From UBA5109 sp963975155 (lineage in GTDB: Bacteria > Pseudomonadota > Gammaproteobacteria > Pseudomonadales > Pseudohongiellaceae): a DNA stretch of 64,000 bases. This document shows, one piece after another, positions 9,556 through 18,784 of this stretch. The position numbers and the translations under genes are program-made. The DNA lies in NCBI GenBank assembly GCA_963975155.1, contig CAXBFG010000001.1, positions 186,001 to 250,000 of the forward strand. The letters are read 5' to 3'. Numbering within the stretch: position 1 is the first letter of the stretch; each line of letters opens with the position of its first letter. A model generated the notes under the pieces. The model saw only the letters and a list, made by a program, of their open reading frames with translations, was not told where the DNA came from and did no database searches.

Positions 9556-12330
9556 ATGCTGGCTAACAAGCTAAAGAACTGCAGGAATTTTTTTAGTATT
9601 TCTGCCTGTCTGCTTACCGGGATGTTTGCAAATGACGTCTTAGCTTTTACCTTAGGTGACATCAGTCTTGAATCTGCTCTCAATGAGCCTTTGCTGGCCA
9701 ATATACAACTGCTGGAACTGGATGGCTTGAATGAAGCCCAGATATTGGTAAATCTGGGCTCAGAAGCGGATTTTCAGCGAGTTGGTGTAGACCCACTGCC
9801 ATTACTGAATGAACTGGAATTCGACGTTATAGTGCTGTCCGCTACGGAAGGGGTGGTGCGTATTACCAGCCCGGAAGCAATTGTAGAACCTTATCTGAAC
9901 TTTGTGCTTAATGTTCGCTGGCCTTCAGGTCGCGTTATCCGGGAATATACAGTTTTACTGGATTTGCCAACTTTCAGCTCAAATGCCATACCAAATCCCG
10001 CCCCGGCACCGGCTATAAGCAGGCCAACACCGGCTCCTCAAGCTGAGCCTGCGCCACGAAACGCGGAGCCAGTTGTAAGCACACCGGCAGCCCAGGCGGC
10101 ACAAAGTCCACAAGAAGTAGAACCTGCCCCGGCTCCTGTAGCGGTACCCATACCCGAAGCTCAAACTGGCAGGGCAATGGAAACCGTTGTTATTCAGACC
10201 GGAGATTCCTTATGGAATATTGCGCTGGCTACGCGTCCTGGTAATGATGTCTCTGTACAGCAGATGATGTTGGCTATTCAGCGTGCAAATTCAAATAGCG
10301 ATGCCTTTATTGCTAATAATATCAATGGGATACGGGCAGGCAGAGTGCTACGAATTCCGACTCGTCAGGAAATTAATGCCATTAGTCAGGATCAGGCTAT
10401 AAGCCAGGTGGCTGTACAAAATCAGCAGTTTAATAATAATGCGCAACCGCTGGCCGTCAATAATAGCCAGAGTCCAGCGCAAGCTACTTCGCGGGATGAA
10501 CTAAGCATCATTGCAGGTTCCAATGCTGACGATGCCGAGAGGACCCAAATTTCAGGTTTAAATGAAACCATTCGCAACCTTGAAAATGAACTGGCCTTGA
10601 GCAATGAGAATCTGGACCGGGCCCAGATTGAAAACGAGGAGTTACGAAGTCGCCTGGGTGACCTGGAAGAAGAAATAGGCATTTTGGAGAATATTATTGC
10701 CATAGAAAATCAACGCATGGCTGAATTACAGGCAGAACTGGCTGCCAGACAAGAGTCCGAAGCAAGTCAGTTGCTAGCTAATAGCGCTAGCGCTACTGAG
10801 CCTGTGCCTAGTTCAGCAGGCACAGGCCCCAGTGCGGTAGTAGATATTGCTCCACAAGCTACTGAAACAGGTTTTGTTGATCAAATTCGGGGCTTCCTTA
10901 GCAGCACTGTCGGCATGATTTCAGGGCTGGTCCTGGTTTTGGCTCTGGTGGTGGGCTTTTTAATGGCACGTAACCGAATGAATGGCAGGGAAGAGGATGA
11001 TTTCGATGCCATGTTGGCAGAAGACACTGACAACCCGGATTTTGAATCTGATCCTGTCGGGGAAGCCGTTACTTTCAACGAAGCATTAGCAGATGGTGAC
11101 GACAGCACTGATGATGAAGAATTGATTGGAGCTGATGATGCCGCTACAGATGAATTGGCAGAGTCAGAGACAGAAGATGACTTTCTTTCGGATGACGATG
11201 AAAGTGACGATGATTTTGTCGAAAATGAAGATGATGATGAGGATTCAAAACCCGGCTTTATGGCTGCACTGTTAGCTAAGTTTTCACGCAAAAAACGCCA
11301 CTCGGATTCAGATGACGAAGATGAGGATTATGAAGAAGGCTATGACGAAGAAAATGAAGAAGCCGGCTTCTTTGATGAAGATACAGAAGCCGATGATGAC
11401 ACAGATGACACAGATGATACTGAAAGCACTGACGAAGCCGATTCTCTAGCAGATGAAGAAACAGATGAAGATTTCAATATAAATGACTACGATTTTGAAG
11501 ATGATACGGAAGATGATACAGAAGAAGACCTAGAGGCCACTTCGGAAGGCGGCAGTATTGATGATTCCGATGATAATACTGAGCAACGGAAAGAAGACGT
11601 ATCAGCATCAAGTGAAGTAGAAGAAATTAACTTTGAAGGAGACTTTACTGCCACTGATGATTCGGCAGAAAGTATAGAGTTTGAAGACATAAGCAGCCCT
11701 GAGGAAACTGCTGATATCACAGCAACAGACGCTGATGCTGGGAAAGAAGCAGAAGATGTCTTCGAATTCAAACTAGATGACGAGCCCGAGAAAGGCGATG
11801 AGCTAGACGAGATAAAAGAAGCCACAGCTGAAACTGACAGCAAGGAAGTAGAGAGTTTTGAATTTTCACTTTCCGAAGAACCAGTGTCACTAGCCAGCAC
11901 TGAAAATTTCTCCGAAGATGAGAATGCAGCCAAGCCCGATACAGAAATTGAGACTTTGGATTTCGGCAATTTCGCAAGTGATTCTTCAGAAGCGGCTGAT
12001 GGAAAAGATTCCAGTGAGCTTGAGTTTATCGAGGATGAAGAGGAAAGCCTGACTGAAATTGCTGATGATGCCGGAACGAAAGAATCCAGATCTTCACTTG
12101 GGAATCTTGGCCTAGACGATGCCTTTGCCACTGATGAAAGTGATGAGGATGAATTGGAAGTCATTACCGACCAGGATGAAGTCTCAACCAAACTTGATCT
12201 GGCTGTTGCCTATCAAGCCATGGATGATCTGGATGGCGCTCGTGAGATTCTTGATGAAGTACTTGCCGAGGGCGATGATGAGCAAAAAGCTGAAGCACAG
12301 CGATTGCTCAGTAAATGGGGTGAGGCATAG
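9556..12330 (+). CDS. fimV: FimV-like polar/pilus assembly protein
   Basis: A 924-residue FimV homologue. Residues 1-30 form a signal peptide (cleavage likely after VLA, before FTLGDI). The conserved FimV N-terminal domain follows to about 140, then a Pro/Ala-rich linker and a LysM peptidoglycan-binding domain at about 211-269. After these come a coiled coil at about 335-400, one membrane segment near 447-468, and a cytoplasmic region of some 400 residues dominated by Asp/Glu. A short C-terminal TPR-like FimV domain (LDLAVAYQAMDDLDGAREIL) closes the protein. In Pseudomonas FimV localises type IV pilus machinery to the pole and supports cAMP signalling. AAGGA lies upstream. The position between asd and truA is the classic one. 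Confidence 0.93.
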   Translation: MLANKLKNCRNFFSISACLLTGMFANDVLAFTLGDISLESALNEPLLANIQLLELDGLNEAQILVNLGSEADFQRVGVDPLPLLNELEFDVIVLSATEGVVRITSPEAIVEPYLNFVLNVRWPSGRVIREYTVLLDLPTFSSNAIPNPAPAPAISRPTPAPQAEPAPRNAEPVVSTPAAQAAQSPQEVEPAPAPVAVPIPEAQTGRAMETVVIQTGDSLWNIALATRPGNDVSVQQMMLAIQRANSNSDAFIANNINGIRAGRVLRIPTRQEINAISQDQAISQVAVQNQQFNNNAQPLAVNNSQSPAQATSRDELSIIAGSNADDAERTQISGLNETIRNLENELALSNENLDRAQIENEELRSRLGDLEEEIGILENIIAIENQRMAELQAELAARQESEASQLLANSASATEPVPSSAGTGPSAVVDIAPQATETGFVDQIRGFLSSTVGMISGLVLVLALVVGFLMARNRMNGREEDDFDAMLAEDTDNPDFESDPVGEAVTFNEALADGDDSTDDEELIGADDAATDELAESETEDDFLSDDDESDDDFVENEDDDEDSKPGFMAALLAKFSRKKRHSDSDDEDEDYEEGYDEENEEAGFFDEDTEADDDTDDTDDTESTDEADSLADEETDEDFNINDYDFEDDTEDDTEEDLEATSEGGSIDDSDDNTEQRKEDVSASSEVEEINFEGDFTATDDSAESIEFEDISSPEETADITATDADAGKEAEDVFEFKLDDEPEKGDELDEIKEATAETDSKEVESFEFSLSEEPVSLASTENFSEDENAAKPDTEIETLDFGNFASDSSEAADGKDSSELEFIEDEEESLTEIADDAGTKESRSSLGNLGLDDAFATDESDEDELEVITDQDEVSTKLDLAVAYQAMDDLDGAREILDEVLAEGDDEQKAEAQRLLSKWGEA

Positions 12331-12344
12331 GTTCGGCAGTAAGC

Positions 12345-13151
12345 ATGGCTGTTTCCAGTCGAATTGCACTTTGTGTTGAATATCAGGGCCAGAACTTCAA
12401 GGGCTGGCAAGCCCAGAGAGCTGCTGGTGTCGTAACTGTCCAGGAGACTCTTGAATCGGCGCTTTCCCAGGTGGCAGATCAGGATATTCGGGTACAATGT
12501 GCCGGCCGCACTGACAGTGGCGTTCATGCAAGCGGGCAAATCGTTCACTTTGAAAACTCCAATGAAAGACCTCTAAAAGCATGGGTTCGAGGCTGTAATG
12601 CCTTGTTGCCGAAGACGGTTGTCGTACGATGGGCTCAAGCAGTTGATCTTGATTTCCATGCCAGATTTTCTGCGCTCAGCCGTCGCTACTGTTATGTCAT
12701 TTATAACAACAAAGTTCGATCTGCCATTTTACAGGGACTGGTTACTCCGCACTTTTTCAAGCTGGATGCAGCTGCGATGCAGGTAGCCTCCCAGTACCTG
12801 TTGGGAGAAAGGGACTTCAGCAGCTTTCGTGGCGCAGGTTGTCAATCGACTACAGCGATGCGCAATGTTCAGGATATCAAAATTGAATGTTCGGGTGATT
12901 TTATCTGGGTGGATATTAAAGCCAATGCTTTCCTTCTGCACATGGTCAGAAATATTGTCGGGGCTTTAATGGAGGTTGGAGAAGGTCGGCGCCAACCAGA
13001 ATGGATACAGCAGTTACTGGCAAGCAAGGATCGTCGTGAAGCAGGTATTACGGCGCCCTCAGACGGATTGTATCTGGTGGAAGTTGAATACCCTGAACAA
13101 TATAAATTACCAAAAATGCCATGGAATTTACCATTTATTAAAAGCTCTTAG
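12345..13151 (+). CDS. truA: tRNA pseudouridine(38-40) synthase
   Basis: TruA isomerises uridines 38-40 in the tRNA anticodon arm. The catalytic aspartate is in AGRTDSGVHASGQ (about residues 57-69). ALSRRYCYVIYN and FLLHMVRNIVG also match the family. Length 268 residues is normal. The start at 12345 is 14 bases after the fimV stop. A candidate promoter for trpF sits just beyond its 3' end. Confidence 0.96.
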   Translation: MAVSSRIALCVEYQGQNFKGWQAQRAAGVVTVQETLESALSQVADQDIRVQCAGRTDSGVHASGQIVHFENSNERPLKAWVRGCNALLPKTVVVRWAQAVDLDFHARFSALSRRYCYVIYNNKVRSAILQGLVTPHFFKLDAAAMQVASQYLLGERDFSSFRGAGCQSTTAMRNVQDIKIECSGDFIWVDIKANAFLLHMVRNIVGALMEVGEGRRQPEWIQQLLASKDRREAGITAPSDGLYLVEVEYPEQYKLPKMPWNLPFIKSS

Positions 13152-13161
13152 CCGCATTATT

Positions 13162-13170
13162 TGCTAAAAT
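13162..13170 (+). promoter_or_regulatory. Candidate trpF promoter (extended -10)
   Basis: TGC followed by TAAAAT (13165-13170) resembles an extended -10 element just after truA. A transcript would begin near 13177, leaving a leader of about 21 bases before the GTG start at 13198. I see no good -35 and no Shine-Dalgarno sequence, so this is tentative. Confidence 0.3.
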
Positions 13171-13197
13171 TCAGCCTTTCATTTGACACTAATACTC

Positions 13198-13830
13198 GTG
13201 ACGACAACAAGAACCCGAATCAAGATTTGTGGTATTACACGCCCCGAAGATGCCATTGCTGCAATAAGCCGTGGCGTGGATGCTTTGGGTCTGGTTTTCT
13301 ACCAGTCCAGCCCGCGCGCTGTGTCTATTAAAGAGGCGCGTGAAATAGCCAGCCATACTCCAGTTTTTGTCAGCAAAGTAGGGCTATTTGTCGATGCAGA
13401 AGCCGCTTCGGTGACAGATGTCATCAAACAAGTTCCACTGGATTATCTGCAATTTCATGGCAATGAGGATGAAGCTTATTGCGCAGCTTTTGAGTTGCCG
13501 TATATAAAAGCCATTGCCGTCCGACCTGACTTGAATCTGATTGAGGCACTTGCCGCGTATAAGAGTGCAGCAGCTTTTTTGCTGGATGCCTGGCATCCTG
13601 ATTTGGCAGGGGGAACAGGCGAAGTATTTGATTGGTCACTGCTGAAGGGTTTGCAAAACAATGGACAGGCTTTGATTCTGGCTGGTGGCTTGAACGCAGG
13701 GAATGTTAAAACCGCCATCAAGCTGCTTAAACCTTATGCTGTGGATGTAAGTACCGGGGTGGAAGAGGCTCCGGGTATTAAGTCAGTGACTAAAATTGAA
13801 CAATTTGTAAATGAGGTAAACGGTGTCTGA
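13198..13830 (+). CDS. trpF: Phosphoribosylanthranilate isomerase
   Basis: TrpF performs the Amadori rearrangement of phosphoribosylanthranilate in tryptophan synthesis. It is a TIM barrel with the catalytic cysteine in IKICGITRPEDA at the N-terminus and an active-site aspartate region in LLDAWHPDLAGGTGEVFDW. The phosphate-binding LAGGLNAGNV and VDVSTGVE complete the family pattern. The start is uncertain: the open frame reaches a TTG at 13183, but I prefer the GTG at 13198 (210 residues), closer to the family N-terminus. Neither has a visible ribosome site. The stop overlaps the trpB start by 8 bases, implying translational coupling. Confidence 0.93.
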   Translation: MTTTRTRIKICGITRPEDAIAAISRGVDALGLVFYQSSPRAVSIKEAREIASHTPVFVSKVGLFVDAEAASVTDVIKQVPLDYLQFHGNEDEAYCAAFELPYIKAIAVRPDLNLIEALAAYKSAAAFLLDAWHPDLAGGTGEVFDWSLLKGLQNNGQALILAGGLNAGNVKTAIKLLKPYAVDVSTGVEEAPGIKSVTKIEQFVNEVNGV

Positions 13831-15040
13831 ATTAAGCAGCAAGGATCTTTACAACGGACCTGATGAACACGGTCATTTCGGTATTTATGGGGGCATATTT
13901 GTTGGTGAAACACTGATGCCGGCTCTTGAAGAGCTGAATGAGGTGTATGCCCGCTTAAAACAGGATAAAGCCTTCTGGGATGAATTTCATGATGATCTTA
14001 CTCACTATGTAGGCAGGCCATCGCCGCTCTATCACGCAAAAGGCATGACAGAAGCGCTGGGTGGCGCTCAAATTTACCTCAAGCGTGAAGATCTTAATCA
14101 TACCGGGGCGCATAAGGTAAACAACACAATCGGCCAGGCTTTGCTGGCAAAAGCGATGGGAAAAACCAGAATTATTGCCGAGACAGGTGCCGGTCAGCAT
14201 GGCGTAGCCACGGCGACTGTTGCAGCCCGCCTGGGACTGGAGTGTCATGTATTTATGGGTTCTGAAGACACTAAACGTCAGGCAGCAAATGTTTACCGCA
14301 TGAAGTTACTGGGAGCAACCGTAGTAGAGGTCGATTCGGGTTCAAAAACACTCAAGGATGCGATGAATGAAGCTTTACGTGATTGGGCGACCAATGTAGA
14401 TACTACCTATTACATCATTGGTACCGTTGCCGGGCCTCACCCTTACCCCATGCTGGTCAGGGATTTCCAGAGTGTTATCGGGAATGAAACCAAGCAGCAA
14501 GCGATGCAGCAATGTGGGCGCTTGCCGGATTCCCTGGTTGCCTGTGTGGGTGGTGGGTCTAATGCAATCGGTCTGTTTTATCCATTTCTGCATGACGAAT
14601 CAGTTCGTATGATTGGTGTGGAGGCGGGAGGTCTTGGCTTAGCAACAGGAAAGCATGCGGCTCCTCTTAACACTGGTCGACCCGGCGTACTTCACGGTAA
14701 TCGAACTTATTTAATGAATGATGATGATGGCCAGATACTCGACACACATTCTGTGTCTGCAGGCCTGGATTATCCCGGTGTCGGCCCGGAACATGCCTGG
14801 TTAAAGGATATTAAACGTGCTGAATACACTTCTGTTACCGACGAGGAAGCCTTGCAGGCCTTCCGGTTTCTGACCCGTACTGAAGGCATTATTCCTGCCC
14901 TCGAATCCAGTCATGCTCTGGCATATGCCATGAAGGTAGCGGGAGAATTGCCCAAACAGCATATGATGGTGATAAATCTTTCCGGGCGGGGTGATAAAGA
15001 CATGCACACAGTGGCTCAGCTTGATGGCATTGAAGTGTAA
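13823..15040 (+). CDS. trpB: Tryptophan synthase beta chain
   Basis: TrpB condenses indole with serine using PLP. The PLP lysine is in NHTGAHKVNN (near residue 96). The phosphate-binding GGGSNAIG and the C-terminal NLSGRGDKDMHT are intact. Length 405 residues is standard. The GTG start at 13823 overlaps trpF. trpFBA followed by accD and folC is a gene order found in several beta/gammaproteobacteria; pseudomonads keep trpF and accD here but have trpBA elsewhere. Confidence 0.97.
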   Translation: MSELSSKDLYNGPDEHGHFGIYGGIFVGETLMPALEELNEVYARLKQDKAFWDEFHDDLTHYVGRPSPLYHAKGMTEALGGAQIYLKREDLNHTGAHKVNNTIGQALLAKAMGKTRIIAETGAGQHGVATATVAARLGLECHVFMGSEDTKRQAANVYRMKLLGATVVEVDSGSKTLKDAMNEALRDWATNVDTTYYIIGTVAGPHPYPMLVRDFQSVIGNETKQQAMQQCGRLPDSLVACVGGGSNAIGLFYPFLHDESVRMIGVEAGGLGLATGKHAAPLNTGRPGVLHGNRTYLMNDDDGQILDTHSVSAGLDYPGVGPEHAWLKDIKRAEYTSVTDEEALQAFRFLTRTEGIIPALESSHALAYAMKVAGELPKQHMMVINLSGRGDKDMHTVAQLDGIEV

Positions 15041-15104
15041 TGAGATTAACAAAGCGAGCATCATTTAGACTGATCTTAGTTCCCTTGCGAGAGTACCTTA
15101 TTAC

Positions 15105-15935
15105 ATGAGTCGAATTAAACGTTGTTTCTCGGAATTAAAGAAACAAAATCGTAAAGCCCTGATTCCTTATCTGACGGCTGGCGATCCTAATCTGGATACC
15201 AGCCTGAATCTTATGCATGCACTGGTAAGTGCCGGGGCAAATATCATTGAGCTTGGCTACCCCTTTAGTGACCCTTCATCCGATGGTCCTGTGATTCAAA
15301 GAGCGGTAGAACGCTCGCTGGCCAGGCACACTCGCTTAAAGGATGTGCTTGCACTGGTCAGCAGGTTTAGAGAGGAAGACCAGGACACGCCAATCGTTCT
15401 GATGGGCTATTTAAATCCGGTTGAATGTATGGGCTATCAGCATTTTACTGATAGTGCGGTGGAGGCAGGTGTAGATGGTGTTTTAGTTGTTGACATGCCA
15501 CCCGAAGAAGCTCATGAGCTGTTGCAGATTATTCACCGTTCCGAACTGGATTGTATTTTTCTGGTTGCTCCTACCACCCGCGAAGCGAGAGCCAGACGAA
15601 TTTGTGAGTTAAGCTCGGGATATGTGTATTATGTTTCATTAAAAGGCGTCACTGGGGCTGCGCATCTGGATGTTGAATCTGTTCGTGGCAGTGTAGAAGC
15701 ACTGAAAAATTATTGTGATCTGCCAATTGGCATAGGTTTCGGGATTAATAATGCTGATACAGCCAGTAAGCTCGGTGAAATAGCCGATGGAATTGTTGTC
15801 GGTAGCGCTTTGGTGAATCTTATTGCAGAATTGGAAGATGGGCCTGAGTACAGCCGGGCTATGTTGCTCAAACACATCTCATTAATGACGGACATGCGTG
15901 CCGCTCTGGACAAACTGGATAAACTGGATAAATAG
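15105..15935 (+). CDS. trpA: Tryptophan synthase alpha chain
   Basis: TrpA cleaves indole-3-glycerol phosphate and channels indole to TrpB. Catalytic Glu and Asp are visible in IELGYPFSDPSSDGPVIQ (about residues 48-65), and the phosphate site in IGIGFGINNADTA. Length 276 residues is slightly above the usual 268. The extra length is partly a C-terminal triple Leu-Asp-Lys repeat, encoded by three 9-base units at 15906-15932, directly before the stop. Confidence 0.96.
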   Translation: MSRIKRCFSELKKQNRKALIPYLTAGDPNLDTSLNLMHALVSAGANIIELGYPFSDPSSDGPVIQRAVERSLARHTRLKDVLALVSRFREEDQDTPIVLMGYLNPVECMGYQHFTDSAVEAGVDGVLVVDMPPEEAHELLQIIHRSELDCIFLVAPTTREARARRICELSSGYVYYVSLKGVTGAAHLDVESVRGSVEALKNYCDLPIGIGFGINNADTASKLGEIADGIVVGSALVNLIAELEDGPEYSRAMLLKHISLMTDMRAALDKLDKLDK

Positions 15936-15983
15936 CGTGCGCAGCTTTTGTTTAACTGACTTTAGATTAATTAAGGATGCATT

Positions 15984-16859
15984 ATGAGTTGGATTGATAA
16001 AATCCTGCCAAGTAAAATAAAAACCGACGCGGAAGTAAAAAACCGTAATATTCCGGAAGGTCTTTGGAAAAAATGCCCACGTTGTGACGCTGTTCTTTAC
16101 AGCTCCAATCTGCAAGAAAATCTCGATATATGCCCAAAATGTGACCATCATTTACGGATATCAGCCCGTCGTCGTCTGGATACCTTTCTTGATCCTCAGG
16201 GTCGGGAGGAACTGGGAAAAGACATCCTGCCCCGAGATATTCTGAAATTTAAGGATCTGAAAAAATATAAGGACAGGCTGGTCGCAGCAACCAAGGCTAC
16301 CGGTGAAAATGATGCTCTGGTTGTTATGCAGGGTAAGTTAAAAGGAATTCCGGTGGTTGTGGCAGCCTTTGAGTTCAGGTTTATTGGCGGCTCAATGGGC
16401 GCTGTAGTAGGTGAAAAATTCGTGCTGGCCGTGAACAGATGCCTTGAGCAAAAGCTGCCGCTGGTGTGTTTCGCTACCAGTGGTGGTGCGCGTATGCAGG
16501 AAGCGTTGATTTCCCTGATGCAAATGCCGAAGACTTCGGCTGCCCTGGAGCGCATGAAGCAAAATGGTCTGCTTTATATTTCAGTGCTGGTGGATCCTGT
16601 TTACGGCGGAGTTTCAGCCAGTCTTGCCATCCTGGGAGATATTAATGTGGCAGAACCGAATGCTTTAATTGGTTTCGCAGGTCAGGATGTAATCAGGCAG
16701 ACAGTTCGTGAGAACTTGCCTGAGGGCTTTCAACGTTCTGAATTTCTGCTGGAACATGGTGCTATCGACATGATAGTTCATCGCAAGGAACTGCGTGACA
16801 GATTAAGTGCACTAATAGCCAAGTTTATGCATAACATTAACAATGTGCAGGCCGTGTAA
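15984..16859 (+). CDS. accD: Acetyl-CoA carboxylase carboxyltransferase subunit beta
   Basis: AccD is the beta half of the carboxyltransferase that makes malonyl-CoA, with AccA as partner. The N-terminal four-cysteine zinc finger is clear (CPRCDAVLY then CPKCDHHL, about residues 32-54). The crotonase-like core holds the GGSMGAVVGEKF and SGGARMQEAL oxyanion motifs. Length 291 residues is typical. It begins 48 bases after trpA. Confidence 0.97.
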   Translation: MSWIDKILPSKIKTDAEVKNRNIPEGLWKKCPRCDAVLYSSNLQENLDICPKCDHHLRISARRRLDTFLDPQGREELGKDILPRDILKFKDLKKYKDRLVAATKATGENDALVVMQGKLKGIPVVVAAFEFRFIGGSMGAVVGEKFVLAVNRCLEQKLPLVCFATSGGARMQEALISLMQMPKTSAALERMKQNGLLYISVLVDPVYGGVSASLAILGDINVAEPNALIGFAGQDVIRQTVRENLPEGFQRSEFLLEHGAIDMIVHRKELRDRLSALIAKFMHNINNVQAV

Positions 16860-16925
16860 CTGACTAGCATCGACAAAACAAGCCTGGGTAATCCATCAAC
16901 TGTTGATCGACCCGATCGCAGCAAG

Positions 16926-18182
16926 ATGACTCTGGCTGCATGGCTTGCTTATCTGGAAACACTGCATCCCCGTGAAATTGAACTGGGCCTGGAAAGAATC
17001 AAACAGGTAGCCGATAAATTTAACCTGGATTTTTCACGCCAGACCGTTATCGCTATTGGTGGTACGAATGGCAAAGGCTCCACAAGCTCATTTCTGGAAA
17101 ACCTGTTGGCAGATCATGCTAAACACGTTGGTGTCTATCGTTCCCCGCATTTGTTGAACTATAACGAAAGAGTATGCGTTGATGGAAAGCCGGTCAGTGA
17201 TGAGGCCTTGTGTTTGGCTTTTGACAAAATTGAGCAGGCCCGGGCAGACATAAGTCTCAGTTATTTTGAGTTTGGAACCTTGGCAGCTTTGCTGATTTTT
17301 GCTGAGCGGCAAGTTGATTATTTACTGCTGGAAGTAGGTCTTGGTGGTCGACTTGATGCGGTTAATATTATCGATGCTGATTTGGCGATTATCACCAATA
17401 TTGCACTTGATCATACTGAGTGGCTTGGTGATACCCGTGAAAAAATAGCCTATGAGAAAGCTGGCATAATGCGAAAAAGCAAACCGGTGCTGTTTGGAGA
17501 TAGTGATAGCCCGGCGTCAGTGTTACAACAGGCAGAATTGATTGGCGCCAGGCTATATAAAGCTGGCAGCGATTTCAGCTACAGCCAAAAAGCGTCGCTC
17601 TGGTGTTGGCGGGGTCAGGATCAGGCAGAAAAAAAAATAGAAATTGAAATTCAGTCGCGGCATCTGACTCTGCTGGATATGTTTCCTTCCAATGCGGCAT
17701 TGGCCTTGCAGGCATTCGTATTGCTTGAAAGCAATTACTCGGTTCACATGATTGAACGCGCCCTGAACAGAACCTCAGTGCCAGGGCGTTTCCAGATCTT
17801 GCAGCGAAAGTCGCTTGTGGTGCTTGATGTTGCACATAATCCGCATGCCATGGCCATGCTTGCCACCAACTTAAAGCGCTGCTTTCCAGATAAATCCATT
17901 CATATTCTGATTGCTATGCTGTCTACCAAAGATTATAAAAATTCTCTGCAAAACCTGCTGCCGCTCGCTGATTCATGGCATGTTGCCAGCTTGCAAAACA
18001 GCCGAGGTTCTCCTGCAAAAATACTATATAATGAGCTGCAAAATTCTGAACAGAATCAGGTGAAGATGTACGACTCGGTCAAGTCAGCTTTTCATGCAGC
18101 AGAGCGGCAATTGCAGGCAGATGATCTCTTGTTGGTGACCGGCTCATTCTATACCGTGGCAGAAGTTTTGGAGTTGTTTTGA
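16926..18182 (+). CDS. folC: Folylpolyglutamate / dihydrofolate synthase
   Basis: FolC ligates glutamate to dihydropteroate and to reduced folates. The Mur-ligase fold shows the P-loop AIGGTNGKGSTS (near residue 41). The DHTEWLGDTREKIAYEKAGI segment carries the carbamylated-lysine region, and LDVAHNPHA occurs in the C-terminal domain. Length 418 residues fits. The stop overlaps the TTG start of the next gene by 4 bases. Confidence 0.95.
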   Translation: MTLAAWLAYLETLHPREIELGLERIKQVADKFNLDFSRQTVIAIGGTNGKGSTSSFLENLLADHAKHVGVYRSPHLLNYNERVCVDGKPVSDEALCLAFDKIEQARADISLSYFEFGTLAALLIFAERQVDYLLLEVGLGGRLDAVNIIDADLAIITNIALDHTEWLGDTREKIAYEKAGIMRKSKPVLFGDSDSPASVLQQAELIGARLYKAGSDFSYSQKASLWCWRGQDQAEKKIEIEIQSRHLTLLDMFPSNAALALQAFVLLESNYSVHMIERALNRTSVPGRFQILQRKSLVVLDVAHNPHAMAMLATNLKRCFPDKSIHILIAMLSTKDYKNSLQNLLPLADSWHVASLQNSRGSPAKILYNELQNSEQNQVKMYDSVKSAFHAAERQLQADDLLLVTGSFYTVAEVLELF

Positions 18183-18769
18183 ACGAAGCAATGAAGCAAA
18201 GGCTGATAGGAGCGGTAGTGCTGGGTTGCCTGGCCATTATTTTTCTGCCTATCCTGCTGGATGGAGAGGGTGTTTCTACTCCTGCACTAAACACCACTAT
18301 TCCGGTCGCGCCAACTTTCCCCGAACCCTTGATAGTCGAACCACAAAGACCAAATATCCTCAGTGACAGCGAAGCGATTCTCCTTGATAGTGCTGCAGCA
18401 GATGCCGATGCCGCAGCAACAGTGCCTCAGACAGATAGCATAGCTGAAGCGACGCAAAGTCAGGCTACAAGTGCTGCCACAGGAGAAGACAGGCCTGCAC
18501 TTGACTCAGAGGGATTGCCACAGGCATGGAGTATCCGCCTGGGCTTGTTTGGCGATAATGCCAATGCAGAAACACTGGTTGCCCAACTGCTGGAGAGAGA
18601 TTACAGAGCCTATAGCCAGCCCGTCAGGACTTCTCGTGGTGAGCTCACTGCGGTATTTGTGGGGCCGGTATTAACTCGTACCGATGCTGAGGCACTTCGG
18701 AGCGAATTATCAGAAAGTTTTAATCTTGAAGCTCTTATCGTTGATTTCAATATTGATGGTGATGAATAG
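18179..18769 (+). CDS. dedD: SPOR-domain protein, DedD-like
   Basis: A 196-residue bitopic inner-membrane protein. It has a short cytoplasmic N-terminus ending KQRLIGAVVLGCLAIIFLPILL (one membrane segment, about residues 6-27), a Pro/Ala/acidic periplasmic linker, and a C-terminal SPOR domain (about 118-196, starting AWSIRLGLFGD). SPOR domains bind denuded septal peptidoglycan; DedD takes part in E. coli division. GGAG upstream favours the TTG at 18179; an in-frame ATG at 18191 is the alternative. It lies between folC and cvpA as in E. coli and pseudomonads. Confidence 0.88.
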   Translation: MNEAMKQRLIGAVVLGCLAIIFLPILLDGEGVSTPALNTTIPVAPTFPEPLIVEPQRPNILSDSEAILLDSAAADADAAATVPQTDSIAEATQSQATSAATGEDRPALDSEGLPQAWSIRLGLFGDNANAETLVAQLLERDYRAYSQPVRTSRGELTAVFVGPVLTRTDAEALRSELSESFNLEALIVDFNIDGDE

Positions 18770-18784
18770 TGAACAGGATACTGT

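Noticed and set aside
11487..12191. Long serine-rich open frame on the minus strand opposite fimV
   Set aside because: It is the mirror of the GAT/GAA-rich acidic FimV codons; no ribosome site, no family resemblance.
15906..15932. Triple 9-base repeat at the trpA 3' end as a regulatory repeat
   Set aside because: It simply encodes Leu-Asp-Lys three times within the reading frame; noted under trpA.
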